Position numbers and translations under genes: made by a program
Notes under the pieces: generated by a model
Database searches by the model: none
What the model was told of the DNA's origin: nothing
What the model saw: only the letters and a program-made list of their open reading frames with translations
From: Pollutimonas sp963706785
GTDB lineage: Bacteria; Pseudomonadota; Gammaproteobacteria; Burkholderiales; Burkholderiaceae_B
Assembly (NCBI GenBank): GCA_963706785.1
Contig: CAVPNJ010000004.1
Span: forward strand, 558,001 to 622,000
DNA: 64,000 bases
Reading direction: 5' to 3'
Part shown: in pieces, positions 17,037 through 26,828 of the stretch
Layout: each line of letters starts with the position of its first letter
Position numbering within the stretch: position 1 is the first letter of the stretch

Positions 17037-20000
17037 ATGAGCTCACAAATACGCATCTTTGGCGCGCGCCAGAACAATCTGAAGAACCTCGATGTCTCGA
17101 TTAACACCGGAGAACTGCTGGTTCTGACAGGTGTATCTGGATCCGGAAAAAGCTCGCTGGCTTTCGACACTTTATACGCCGAAGGACAGCGCCGCTATGT
17201 CGAAACATTTTCGCCCTATGCCCGGCAGTTTCTTGATCGCATGGACAAGCCCCAAGTCGATCGGATCGAAGGTATTTTGCCTGCGATCGCCATCGACCAG
17301 GTAAATCCGGTTCGCAACTCGCGCAGCACCGTTGGCACGATGACCGAGCTCAACGACCACCTGAAGCTGTTGTATGCGCGGCTTGGCCGCCTGTACTGCC
17401 AGTGTTGCGGCACTTTGGTACAGCGCGACAACGCCGAATCAATACAGCAACAACTCGCTGTGCGCACGCAGCCCGACGATCCCCGCCTGGTTATTACGTT
17501 TCCCATTGTGATTCCGGCTAACTTCACCGAAGAAGAAGTACGCGGCTTCCTCGATCAGCAAGGCTACACGCGTATCCATCACGAAGAAACCCGCGTTCAG
17601 GCTGCGCCCGCGCCCAAGTCCAAAGGCAAGCCCAAACGAGCAGGCAAGCCCGAAAATTTGCGTGTGCTGTATGTTGTGCAGGACCGCTTCCGGTTTGGTA
17701 CTGCCGATGTGCAGCGCGTGATGGAAGCGCTGGATGCGGCGCTCAAGCAGGGCGATGGCCATATTGCGATTTACTCACAGGCGGAATCGTCCAGTGAGGA
17801 ATCGGTATGGCGATTCAGCAACCGGCTTCATTGTGCGCACTGCGATATTGAGTACTCCACGCCCCTACCCAGTAATTTTTCGTTCAATTCTCCACTGGGC
17901 GCATGCGAGTCCTGCCGCGGATTCGGACGGGTCATGGGAATCGACTACGGACTGGTTGTACCGGACGAGAAAAAAACTCTGCGCGGTGGCGCGATGAAGC
18001 CATGGCAGACCACAAGCTACAAAGAATGCCAAGCCGAGATGGAACAATACGCGCCTGCGGCCGGTATCAGGCTCGATACCCCTTGGGAAGCATTGGACGA
18101 AGACGAAAAGCGTTGGGTCATCGACGGCACGCCAGACTGGCGAGGCGGTCCGGGCGCCTGGAAAACCCAGTGGTATGGCGCTCAGCGCTTCTTCGACTGG
18201 CTGGAATCGCGCGCCTACAAAATGCATGTACGCGTATTGCTGTCCAAATACCGTAGCTACACCCCTTGCCCCACTTGCGGCGGCTCAAGGCTAAAGCCCG
18301 ACGCGACGCTATGGCGCCTGGGCAATAAAACCGCCGATGTCAGCGATAATGCCTATCCCCGCTTCATGCCCGTGCATGCAAAGTGGGATCGCCAACAACT
18401 GGATGCCCTACCGGGTCTCGGAATACACGACCTGATGCGTCTGCCCATCAGTCGCGTGCGCGATTATTTTTTCGACATCAGTTTCGGAACAGACATAGAC
18501 GCGGCCATTGACCTGCTGCTTAGCGAAGTGCGGACGCGCCTGAAGTTCCTGTGTGATGTCGGTCTGGGCTATTTGTCGCTTGATCGTCAAAGCCGGACGC
18601 TATCGGGCGGCGAAGTCCAACGTATCAACCTTACGACGGCTTTGGGAACCTCCCTGGTCAACACCTTGTTTGTGCTTGACGAACCTTCCATTGGCTTGCA
18701 TCCGCGCGATATGCACAGGGTTGTAGAGGTCATGCATCGATTGCGTGCGAATGGCAACACCTTGGTCGTAGTCGAACACGACCCGCAGGTCATGATTGCA
18801 GCCGATCGCATTATGGATATGGGGCCGGGGCCGGGGGAGCGCGGCGGGCAGATTGTTTTCGATGGCACCCCCGACGCCTTGCGCAATGCCAATACCTTAA
18901 CGGGCAACTATCTGGGCGGCCGCCAGCGGGTTGAAAGTCCCAGGCCGATGCCTGTCGCAAGCAACACGCCGCGTCTATTACTGGAAGGTGTTAACGCCAA
19001 TAACCTGAAAAATGTTTCTGTATCGATTCCCCTGGGACGCCTCGTCTGCATAACTGGTGTATCGGGATCAGGTAAATCCACGCTTATCCAAGATGTGCTT
19101 TATCCCGCTATCCTCAAGCAGAAGGGGAAACCGACTGAAGCGCCCGGCGAACACACTCATCTTCTGGGTGTAGAACAATTGGCCGATGTTGTGATGGTGG
19201 ACCAAACGCCAATCGGGAAAACGGCTCGCTCAAACCCGGCAAGCTATGTGGGTGCTTTTGACGCCATACGCAAGCTCTTTGCCCAAGCCACCTTATCCAA
19301 GGAACGCGGCTACACCGCGGGAACTTTCAGCTTCAATAGCGGCGATGGGCGATGCCCGACTTGCGGCGGAACCGGCTTCGAACACGTCGAAATGCAGTTC
19401 CTGTCCGACGTTTACCTTCGATGCCCCGATTGCGATGGCAAGCGCTTCCGACCAGAAATCCTGGAGGTCAAGGTGGAACATCTGGGCCACAGCGCGTCCA
19501 TTGATCAGGTGCTTGCCATGACAATCAGCGAGGCGCTGGCGTTCTTCAACGGGCTTCGCGACGTTCAATGGAGCCTGGCTCCTCTGGCCGACGTTGGGCT
19601 CGAGTACGTCCGCCTTGGCCAGCCGGTGCCGACACTCTCGGGCGGCGAAGCGCAGCGACTTAAGCTGGCAGGCCACTTGGCTGCCGCAACGCGCAGTGGC
19701 ATTTCATCGGCAAAGGTCGCCAAGAAAGGCAGCCTTTTTCTGTTTGACGAACCCACCACGGGCCTGCATTTTGACGACGTAGCCAGACTAATGCGCGCCT
19801 TCCGGAAATTGCTGGCCGCAGGCCATTCGCTACTTATCATTGAGCACAACCTGGATGTCATCAGGGCAGCGGACTGGCTAATCGACCTTGGCCCGGAAGG
19901 CGGCGACGCCGGCGGCCGCTTGATAGGCGCCGGCACGCCAGACGACCTCATGAAAAATGAGCAATCGCATACCGGGCGAGCACTGGTGGATTACACCTCC

Positions 20001-22760
20001 GCCATCGTCTATGAGGCCGAATCCCAGCAAGCCCGGCTACTTGCCGAGCCGGCTGTCGAATACGCCGGCGACACTGGCACCCCGCTACAAAGCCTGCTAA
20101 GGCGTAAACACGGCGACGTACAAAGCATAGATATCATCAACGCCCGCGAACATAATTTGAAAGGCATCAACGTCAGCATTCCGCGTGATACGTTCACTGT
20201 AATCACGGGTGTATCGGGTTCCGGGAAATCGACGCTCGCCTTCGACATTCTGTTTAACGAAGGGCAGCGCCGCTATCTGGAATCATTGAACGCCTACGCG
20301 CGCGCCATTGTCCAGCCGGCCGGCAAGCCCGATGTCGATGCAATTTACGGCATACCGCCAACCGTCGCGATCGAGCAGCGCACCAGTCGGGGAGGACGAA
20401 AATCCACCGTGGCGACGATGACGGAAATTCATCATTTTCTGCGACTGCTTTACGTGAAACTAGGCACGCAAATGTGCCCAACCTGCAATGTTCCGGTCGA
20501 ACCTCAAAAGGCCGAACAAATCGTCGCGCAGCTGCTACGCGATTACAAGGGATGCCACATCGGCATACTGTCGCCGCTGGTTAGCGCCCGTAAGGGTTAT
20601 TACACCGACTTGGCGAAATGGGCATCTACCAAAGGCTATTCACATTTGCGGGTCGATGGCGAATTCATTCCTGTTGCACCATGGCCACGTTTGGACCGGT
20701 ACAAAGAACACACCATAGAACTTCCGATTGCAGACTTGGTCGTTGATCCTGCCGACGAACCGAGCCTGCGTGAAGCCATACGCAGCGCCCTTGAACATGG
20801 TCAGGGCAGCCTGAGCATTCTTGTCGGGCTTACCGACGGCAATAGCCAGACAATAGACCAGCGGCGCCTGGGTGGGCTCAGCGCAGCTACAGTACAACGC
20901 CATTTTTCCGTTAAACGCGCATGCCCGAGCTGCGGCACCAGTTTTCCCGAACCCGACCCCCGCATGTTCTCGTATAACTCCAAGCATGGTTGGTGCACCA
21001 GCTGCTTCGGTACTGGGCTGCAACTTGCCGGCTTCGACGCCGAACAGACCGGTGAAGAAACGGCCTGGAACGCCTGGTACGAAGGCAATACCGAGACCTG
21101 CAGCAGCTGCCATGGCGAACGGCTTAATCCGGTGTCTCGAGCGTTCAGGTGGCGTGACCGGTCGATCGCCGAACTGGCGGCGTTGCCTGTATCGGATGCC
21201 CAGACCTTTTTCTCGGGCCTGGTCAGCCGCGGCAGGGAAGTCGAAATTGCTCGAGATATTCTTGCTGAAATCCAGGGGCGCCTTAACTTCATGCAAGAAG
21301 TAGGGCTTAGTTATTTGGCCCTTGACCGGGCAGCGCCCACCCTATCCGGTGGCGAAGCCCAGCGCATCCGACTTGCTGCCCAACTGGGCTCAAACCTACA
21401 AGGGGTTTGCTATGTTCTTGACGAACCGACGATAGGGCTGCACCCGCGCGACAACCAGATATTACTCAACGCACTGGCTGCTCTCGAGGGCAATGGCAAT
21501 ACTTTGGTGGTTGTCGAGCACGATGAAGACACCATACGCCGGGCGACCCATATTATCGACATTGGTCCGGGCGCCGGCGTCCGCGGCGGAATGGTCGTTG
21601 CCCAAGGTGCCGCAGCGGACATAATCAACAGTCCGACATCAGTCACGGGGCATTACTTGAAAAACCCGTTGCGCCATCCCTTGCAGCCCCGCCGTCCAGT
21701 CGACGATGACACACCGATGATTCAGGTCAATAAAGCGCACCTGCATAATCTGCATAACGTCACGGCACGCCTGCCCGTCGGAAGATTGAGTGTGGTGACC
21801 GGGGTCTCCGGTTCGGGTAAATCGACATTGGCGCGCGAGGTCTTGCTGGACAATTTGGCGCAAGCCGTGTCGAAGCGCGAGACCCCACTGTGGCATGGTT
21901 GCGTTGACATCACAGGCTGGGAGCACATTGACCGCGTTCTAGAAGTCGATCAGACTCCTATAGGAAAAACGCCGCGTTCCTGCCCCGCCACCTATATAGG
22001 TTTCTGGGACGATGTACGCAAACTGTTCGCCGAAACACGCGATGCACGCATACGCGGCTGGACCGCAGCCCGATTTTCATTCAATACAGGCGAAGGACGA
22101 TGCCCGGTATGCGAAGGTCAAGGCATGCGAACCATAGAAATGAGCTTCCTGCCCGACGTCAAAGTGCTATGCGACGCCTGTACCGGCGAACGCTTCAACC
22201 GGGATACGCTAAGCGTGACGTGGCGCGAAAAGAATGCAGGCGAGGTACTGAAAATGGAAGTGGACGAAGCCATTGCCTACTTTGCTGCCCATTCGAAAAT
22301 TTCCCGCCCTTTGCAGTTGATGCAGGATGTTGGCCTGGGCTACCTGACCCTGGGACAACCCTCACCTACCCTATCAGGCGGCGAAGCACAGCGAATTAAA
22401 CTGGTTACCGAGTTGACCAAGGCTCGACTTACCGATGGCGTCATTAAAACCGGCCGTGCCTCACGCATTCCCCATACTTTGTATGTGCTGGATGAACCAA
22501 CGGTAGGCCTGTCCATGGCCGACGTTGAAAAGCTTATTCATGTATTGCATAGACTGGTCGATGCCGGCAATACAGTCGTCGTCATCGAGCATAACCTCGA
22601 CGTTATTGCCGAGGCCGATTGGATACTGGACCTGGGCCCTGAAGGCGGTAACGGAGGCGGACGCCTGGTTGCAGAGGGAACACCGGAATATATCGCGAGC
22701 CTTAAACAACGATCCCACACCGGCGCGGTGCTGGGTCCTTTCCTGGAAGCAGCGCACTGA
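17037..22760 (+). CDS. uvrA: Double-length excinuclease ABC subunit UvrA (tandem UvrA fusion)
   Basis: 1907 residues from the ATG at 17037 (MSSQIRIFGARQNNLKNLDV); 21 upstream codons in the open frame have no good start. UvrA is normally about 940 residues with two ATPase modules. Here there are four Walker A motifs GVSGSGKS (about residues 31, 672, 1056 and 1587) and four signatures TLSGGE (about 522, 867, 1435 and 1779), so two complete UvrA units are fused. Zinc-ligand Cys pairs appear in both halves (CQCCG, CPTCGG, CPTC, CPVCEG). It recognises bulky DNA lesions in nucleotide excision repair. Such tandem UvrAs are known in Burkholderiales. pabB starts at the last base of its stop codon (TGATG). 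Confidence 0.93.
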   Translation: MSSQIRIFGARQNNLKNLDVSINTGELLVLTGVSGSGKSSLAFDTLYAEGQRRYVETFSPYARQFLDRMDKPQVDRIEGILPAIAIDQVNPVRNSRSTVGTMTELNDHLKLLYARLGRLYCQCCGTLVQRDNAESIQQQLAVRTQPDDPRLVITFPIVIPANFTEEEVRGFLDQQGYTRIHHEETRVQAAPAPKSKGKPKRAGKPENLRVLYVVQDRFRFGTADVQRVMEALDAALKQGDGHIAIYSQAESSSEESVWRFSNRLHCAHCDIEYSTPLPSNFSFNSPLGACESCRGFGRVMGIDYGLVVPDEKKTLRGGAMKPWQTTSYKECQAEMEQYAPAAGIRLDTPWEALDEDEKRWVIDGTPDWRGGPGAWKTQWYGAQRFFDWLESRAYKMHVRVLLSKYRSYTPCPTCGGSRLKPDATLWRLGNKTADVSDNAYPRFMPVHAKWDRQQLDALPGLGIHDLMRLPISRVRDYFFDISFGTDIDAAIDLLLSEVRTRLKFLCDVGLGYLSLDRQSRTLSGGEVQRINLTTALGTSLVNTLFVLDEPSIGLHPRDMHRVVEVMHRLRANGNTLVVVEHDPQVMIAADRIMDMGPGPGERGGQIVFDGTPDALRNANTLTGNYLGGRQRVESPRPMPVASNTPRLLLEGVNANNLKNVSVSIPLGRLVCITGVSGSGKSTLIQDVLYPAILKQKGKPTEAPGEHTHLLGVEQLADVVMVDQTPIGKTARSNPASYVGAFDAIRKLFAQATLSKERGYTAGTFSFNSGDGRCPTCGGTGFEHVEMQFLSDVYLRCPDCDGKRFRPEILEVKVEHLGHSASIDQVLAMTISEALAFFNGLRDVQWSLAPLADVGLEYVRLGQPVPTLSGGEAQRLKLAGHLAAATRSGISSAKVAKKGSLFLFDEPTTGLHFDDVARLMRAFRKLLAAGHSLLIIEHNLDVIRAADWLIDLGPEGGDAGGRLIGAGTPDDLMKNEQSHTGRALVDYTSAIVYEAESQQARLLAEPAVEYAGDTGTPLQSLLRRKHGDVQSIDIINAREHNLKGINVSIPRDTFTVITGVSGSGKSTLAFDILFNEGQRRYLESLNAYARAIVQPAGKPDVDAIYGIPPTVAIEQRTSRGGRKSTVATMTEIHHFLRLLYVKLGTQMCPTCNVPVEPQKAEQIVAQLLRDYKGCHIGILSPLVSARKGYYTDLAKWASTKGYSHLRVDGEFIPVAPWPRLDRYKEHTIELPIADLVVDPADEPSLREAIRSALEHGQGSLSILVGLTDGNSQTIDQRRLGGLSAATVQRHFSVKRACPSCGTSFPEPDPRMFSYNSKHGWCTSCFGTGLQLAGFDAEQTGEETAWNAWYEGNTETCSSCHGERLNPVSRAFRWRDRSIAELAALPVSDAQTFFSGLVSRGREVEIARDILAEIQGRLNFMQEVGLSYLALDRAAPTLSGGEAQRIRLAAQLGSNLQGVCYVLDEPTIGLHPRDNQILLNALAALEGNGNTLVVVEHDEDTIRRATHIIDIGPGAGVRGGMVVAQGAAADIINSPTSVTGHYLKNPLRHPLQPRRPVDDDTPMIQVNKAHLHNLHNVTARLPVGRLSVVTGVSGSGKSTLAREVLLDNLAQAVSKRETPLWHGCVDITGWEHIDRVLEVDQTPIGKTPRSCPATYIGFWDDVRKLFAETRDARIRGWTAARFSFNTGEGRCPVCEGQGMRTIEMSFLPDVKVLCDACTGERFNRDTLSVTWREKNAGEVLKMEVDEAIAYFAAHSKISRPLQLMQDVGLGYLTLGQPSPTLSGGEAQRIKLVTELTKARLTDGVIKTGRASRIPHTLYVLDEPTVGLSMADVEKLIHVLHRLVDAGNTVVVIEHNLDVIAEADWILDLGPEGGNGGGRLVAEGTPEYIASLKQRSHTGAVLGPFLEAAH

Positions 22761-23919
22761 TGCTTTGCCGATTCGAAGACCGCCTGTCGGGACGGGCGCT
22801 GGAATTGCTTGATTTCAGTCATCGGATCAGCGCTCACAGCCCGGAAGAACTGCCCCTGGCATTTGAACGCATCGAAGCCGCCCGGCAACAGGGCTACTGG
22901 GTGGCGCTTTTGCTGGACTATGAACTGGGCGAATGGTTGGAACCGGCAGTAACCAAGCAAGAAGTCGAACCTGCATGTCCCGCGCCCCCGTCCGGAAGGC
23001 CGGAACGGCCCGCCCGGCTAAACGCATTGGTTTATCGCCATGCCGCTCACGAGGCGATACATGACATGGCCGAAGATACCGGTCCGGTGAACCTGCATGC
23101 CGAACCTCTTATTGCCAAGGATCAATACCTGAAGAATGTACAGAAAATAAGAGCAAGCATAGGCCGCGGCGAGCTTTATCAGACCAACTATACATTTCCC
23201 ATAAAGATTGCAACGTCAACGCCGCCGACGGCCCTTTACCGGGCCATTGCAGCGCGCCACCCCGCTGCGCACGCCGCCTACATCGAGGACGGCACACGCA
23301 GCATCTTGTCATTTTCGCCCGAGCTTTTTTTACGCGGGAAAGCTCGACGGTTACCGTAAGACCTATGAAAGGAACGGCGCCGCGCCATACCGACCCGGCC
23401 TTGGACCATCAGTACGGCCAAGACCTTCTGCATAGTGAAAAAAACCGCGCCGAGAATTTGATGATCGTGGACTTGCTGCGCAACGATCTGGGGCGGCTCG
23501 CGACACCGGGGTCAGTGCAGGTTGAAGCCCTCTTTTCTCTTGAGCGCTACCCATCGGTCTGGACTCTAACGTCCACCATTACCGCGCAGCTGCCCGGCAG
23601 CACACTGGAAGAATTACTACGCGCGCTCTTCCCCTGCGGGTCGATTACCGGCGCCCCAAAAATCGCTGCGATGAAAAAAATACGCGAGCTGGAAAGCACA
23701 GCACGCGGGATCTACTGTGGAAGCGTCGGCTGGCTCGCACCCAATGGCGATTGCTCTTTGAATGTCGCCATCCGCACCCTAGTGATACAACAGGATGGCT
23801 CTGGCATTTTCGGTGTGGGCGGGGGCATCGTGTACGACTCTGACCCCGAACTTGAATGGCAGGAATGCCTGTGGAAAGCACGAATCCTTCCCACGTCCCT
23901 AACTACTGAAGCGACCTGA
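22760..23919 (+). pseudogene. pabB: Aminodeoxychorismate synthase component I, interrupted by a one-base frameshift
   Basis: The first part (22760-23359) gives PabB N-terminal sequence through GRGELYQTNYTFP and FSPELF, then runs to a premature stop. The second part, in another frame, carries RPMKGTAPRH, KNRAENLMIVDLLRNDLG, PCGSITGAPKIAAM and GVGGGIVYDSD, the chorismate-binding catalytic motifs. The frames join if the T7 tract at 23325-23331 had eight T, giving SPELFFTRES then TVTVRPMKGT. Everything else is intact. PabB makes 4-amino-4-deoxychorismate from chorismate for folate synthesis. Possible explanations are a recent mutation, a sequencing error in the homopolymer, or slippage. A pabC-like lyase follows, convergent. 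Confidence 0.85.
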
Positions 23920-23959
23920 ATACTTCTATGTCGCGTGGCACACCCGCATGATAGCGGCG

Positions 23960-24595
23960 TTAAAGCGTAGCATCGAGCCAACCCCTTAGGGCATTGGATA
24001 TCCGAATTGCACGAGCACCCAGCAACTCTTGCCGAGTGATGCGCGCTTCTTTCACCAATCCGGTCTCCAGCAAAGCTTGACGCTGCACTCCGGGCAGCAA
24101 GCCACAACCCAACGACGGCGTCAGCCATTCCTTGTGGGCATCCAGAATGTAAATATTGCTGCGACTACCCTCGCAGACTACATCTTCGTTATTGCAAAAC
24201 ACCACGTCGAAAAATCCGGGATGCTCGTCAAGCCAGGTTTGAGCGTGGACATACCATGGGCGATGGGTGGTTTTGTGCTGCAGCCAGAAGAGATCGGCGT
24301 GCAAAGGCTTGGGGCTGACATGAAGACGCACCGGTTGCTGCGTGGCCGGTAACTGATTGGACTCTATCGAATAAGAGCCATCCTTGCTTAACAATAGCCT
24401 TAGACGGAAAGTGGTGCCGGCATCGAGCCGTTCGATATGTTGCTCGACGGCGTGCATGAGCGCACCACCCGGCCAATCGTAGCCGAGCGCTGCACACGAA
24501 TGCTCCAGGCGTCGCCAGTGGCCCGCCAGCAAAGGGCTGCTGCAACCGGGTTCAACGCGTATGGTTTCTATTAATCGAATGGTCGAATCGGACAT
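23960..24595 (-). CDS. pabC: Class IV aminotransferase, probable aminodeoxychorismate lyase
   Basis: A 211-residue PLP enzyme of fold type IV. LIETIRVEPG at the start, an Arg-rich helix HWRRLEHSCAALG, the presumed PLP Lys in LQHKTTHRPWY (about residue 107), the Glu in VCEGSRSNIYI and the phosphate-binding ISNALRG near the C terminus are all visible. It is shorter than branched-chain aminotransferases and lies beside pabB in convergent orientation, so 4-amino-4-deoxychorismate lyase (making 4-aminobenzoate) is the best guess. D-amino acid transaminase is the main alternative. Confidence 0.8.
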   Translation of the reverse strand: MSDSTIRLIETIRVEPGCSSPLLAGHWRRLEHSCAALGYDWPGGALMHAVEQHIERLDAGTTFRLRLLLSKDGSYSIESNQLPATQQPVRLHVSPKPLHADLFWLQHKTTHRPWYVHAQTWLDEHPGFFDVVFCNNEDVVCEGSRSNIYILDAHKEWLTPSLGCGLLPGVQRQALLETGLVKEARITRQELLGARAIRISNALRGWLDATL

Positions 24596-24616
24596 TGCGT
24601 CTACGCCAAAAAACGA

Positions 24617-25693
24617 TCAAGCAGCGTCGGTAGCGGTTGCACCACGCCTTGGGCGATCACGATACCAATTGACTCCAATGGCGGCGATCAACAACAGACC
24701 CAGGTAACCAAGCAGCGGGTAGACCGTGCCGACCAGTGTGGTGAATCCGAAAAAGCTCAACAACACACCGCTGCTGCATGAGACTAGGCTGAAAATGCGG
24801 AAACGGGGGGTCTCGGGTTGCGAAAACCGTGCGCTGAAGGCAAAGAACATGCCGACTGCGGTACTGTAGATCATGCACGTAATTGAAAATGTCATGACAG
24901 CGCCCAATGCGGGCGACAGTCGGCTTGCCAGCATTAGCGTGGGAAGTTCTGCGCCCTGCAGCTGATTCAGATTCGAGAACAAACTGACATTGAGCAACAA
25001 GATAAGCAGGCCCAATCCGATTCCGCCCAAGATGCCGCCCAGCGACGTGGTCTTAACGTCTTTAGTTCGACCCGATATCACCGACAGCATAGGGAATCCG
25101 ACGGCTATATTGAAGGAAGCGTAAAGCACCGCACCCAGAGCCCAATGCGGAGCAACGGTTTCTTGCGCGGCGCTGAGGCCGATCAGTTCATCCAGATCGG
25201 CATTGCTCGTGACCAATGCATAGCCCGTAATGATAATCACAAGCCCCATCAGCAGAGGGGTCGCCAGACTTACCAGGTCGATGATGCGCTTGACGTTGAG
25301 GCATAGCGTCAGGACGACCAACGCCGTCATGAACAAGCTTCCCACCACCGGCGAGAAACCGAATTGCTGCTTGAATAATGCCCCGGTACCTGCGAGCATG
25401 GCCACGCCCACGCCAAAAAGAAAGAAGGTCAGCAGTAAGTCCATGACGGCGCCCAAACGGTCGCCAAACAAAACCCGTAGAACTTCTTTGTGCGACTCGG
25501 CCTGCAGTTTGGTACCTAGCCGCGCAATTTGCCAACCTAGGAATGCAAATAAAAACCCGGCTACTAAAGTGCCGGCAATACTGGCAACACCATAACCGGT
25601 AAAAAACTGAAGAATTTCCTGGCCCGAGGCGAACCCGCCCCCAATAATCACACCCATGTAAGCAAAGGCCAACTGAATCGCGTATTTGTTCAT
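24617..25693 (-). CDS. YkvI-family polytopic membrane protein
   Basis: 358 residues from the ATG at 25693 (MNKYAIQLAFAYMGVIIGGG); a 36-codon upstream extension in the same frame looks non-coding. About ten hydrophobic helices. The N-terminal FAYMGVIIGGGFASGQEILQ is an APC-superfamily-like unwound helix with glycines, and the segments ILGGIGLGLLILLLN and YSTAVGMFFAFSARF match the uncharacterised YkvI family. It is probably a secondary transporter, perhaps sodium-coupled, but no substrate is known. It follows the pabC-like gene upstream on the same strand with a 22-bp gap (ykvI is transcribed first). Confidence 0.75.
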   Translation of the reverse strand: MNKYAIQLAFAYMGVIIGGGFASGQEILQFFTGYGVASIAGTLVAGFLFAFLGWQIARLGTKLQAESHKEVLRVLFGDRLGAVMDLLLTFFLFGVGVAMLAGTGALFKQQFGFSPVVGSLFMTALVVLTLCLNVKRIIDLVSLATPLLMGLVIIITGYALVTSNADLDELIGLSAAQETVAPHWALGAVLYASFNIAVGFPMLSVISGRTKDVKTTSLGGILGGIGLGLLILLLNVSLFSNLNQLQGAELPTLMLASRLSPALGAVMTFSITCMIYSTAVGMFFAFSARFSQPETPRFRIFSLVSCSSGVLLSFFGFTTLVGTVYPLLGYLGLLLIAAIGVNWYRDRPRRGATATDAA

Positions 25694-25938
25694 ATCATCG
25701 TCTAAAGTCGCGTATTTTTCAAAAATCAATTGTACATGCCGGCCCCAATGCACCCCGGAAACCGCTGCAAAGCGCGCCGGTAATAAGGGCAGTGACGACA
25801 TCCGCTAGGCGGCATAAGCCCCTGCCCCGTATAATCGAGCATGACTCTATTTTTTCTCAGGACTGCATTCTTGCATCTGAAACCTTTGCTTCCATCGTCG
25901 GGCTGTACCCAACCTGACGTCCAGCGCCGGGCAATCGC

Positions 25939-26796
25939 ATGAAGGTGCCAAAAAGGCTGGTCCCGCTAGTTGAAGAAGGATTGATCGACGAAGTCATCAG
26001 TCAACTTATGAGCGGTAAGGAAGCGACCGTGTATGTCGTGCGTTGCGGTGAATTCACACGTTGCGCTAAAGTTTATAAAGACGCCAAGCAGCGCAGCTTC
26101 CGACAAGCAGCTTCATACCGCGACGGCCGCAAAGTGCAGAACAGCCGGCAAGCACGAGCCATGGAAAAAGGCACCCGTTACGGACGCCAGATGCAGGAAG
26201 AGCTATGGCAGAACGCCGAAGTCGATGCCCTGTTCAGGCTTGCCAATGCAGGCGTGCGCGTGCCGCAGCCTTATATCTGCACAGATGGCGTGCTGCTGAT
26301 GGAACTGGTCATTGACGATATCGGGAATGTTGCGCCTCGGCTTAACGATATCGACATGGACGAAGCGCAAGCGCTAGAGTTGCATTCCCTTATCCTCAAG
26401 CAAGTCGTACGCATGCTCTGCGCCGGCGTCATTCATGGCGATCTCTCGGAATACAATATCTTGCTGGCCGCCGACGGTCCTGTCATTATCGACCTGCCGC
26501 AAGCCGTCGATGCCGCAGGCAATAGCGAAGCGGCAGCAATGCTGGAACGCGATGTCGAAAATCTTGCCACCTTTTTCGCTCGGTTCGCACCGCAACTGCT
26601 GTCCACAAGCTACGGCAAAGAGATCTGGTCTCTGTTCGAAGCAGGCCAACTTACTATCGACACGGTGCTAACAGGCAAGGTGGAAGTCGACACCCGGCCC
26701 GTAGATCTCGAGTCCCTGCTCGATGACCTGGAAGACGCGCGGTTTGAAGAAGAGGCGCGAATACGGTACGAACAGCAGTTGCGCGGCGCCGCCTGA
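25939..26796 (+). CDS. RIO-type serine protein kinase
   Basis: A 285-residue atypical protein kinase of the RIO1 type. The P-loop region reads LMSGKEATVYVVRCG, the ATP-binding Lys is in RCAKVYKD, the catalytic loop is VIHGDLSEYNILL (HGDLSxxN) and the metal-binding loop is PVIIDLPQAVD, where IDFPQ is more common. The RIO flexible loop of Arg/Lys-rich sequence (FRQAASYRDGRKVQNSRQAR) is present. RIO kinases act in ribosome biogenesis in archaea and eukaryotes; bacterial copies are of uncertain function. It is monocistronic, divergent from ykvI. Confidence 0.88.
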   Translation: MKVPKRLVPLVEEGLIDEVISQLMSGKEATVYVVRCGEFTRCAKVYKDAKQRSFRQAASYRDGRKVQNSRQARAMEKGTRYGRQMQEELWQNAEVDALFRLANAGVRVPQPYICTDGVLLMELVIDDIGNVAPRLNDIDMDEAQALELHSLILKQVVRMLCAGVIHGDLSEYNILLAADGPVIIDLPQAVDAAGNSEAAAMLERDVENLATFFARFAPQLLSTSYGKEIWSLFEAGQLTIDTVLTGKVEVDTRPVDLESLLDDLEDARFEEEARIRYEQQLRGAA

Positions 26797-26828
26797 TTCC
26801 CTAAGGCATTCAGACAGCGTCCGCCAAA

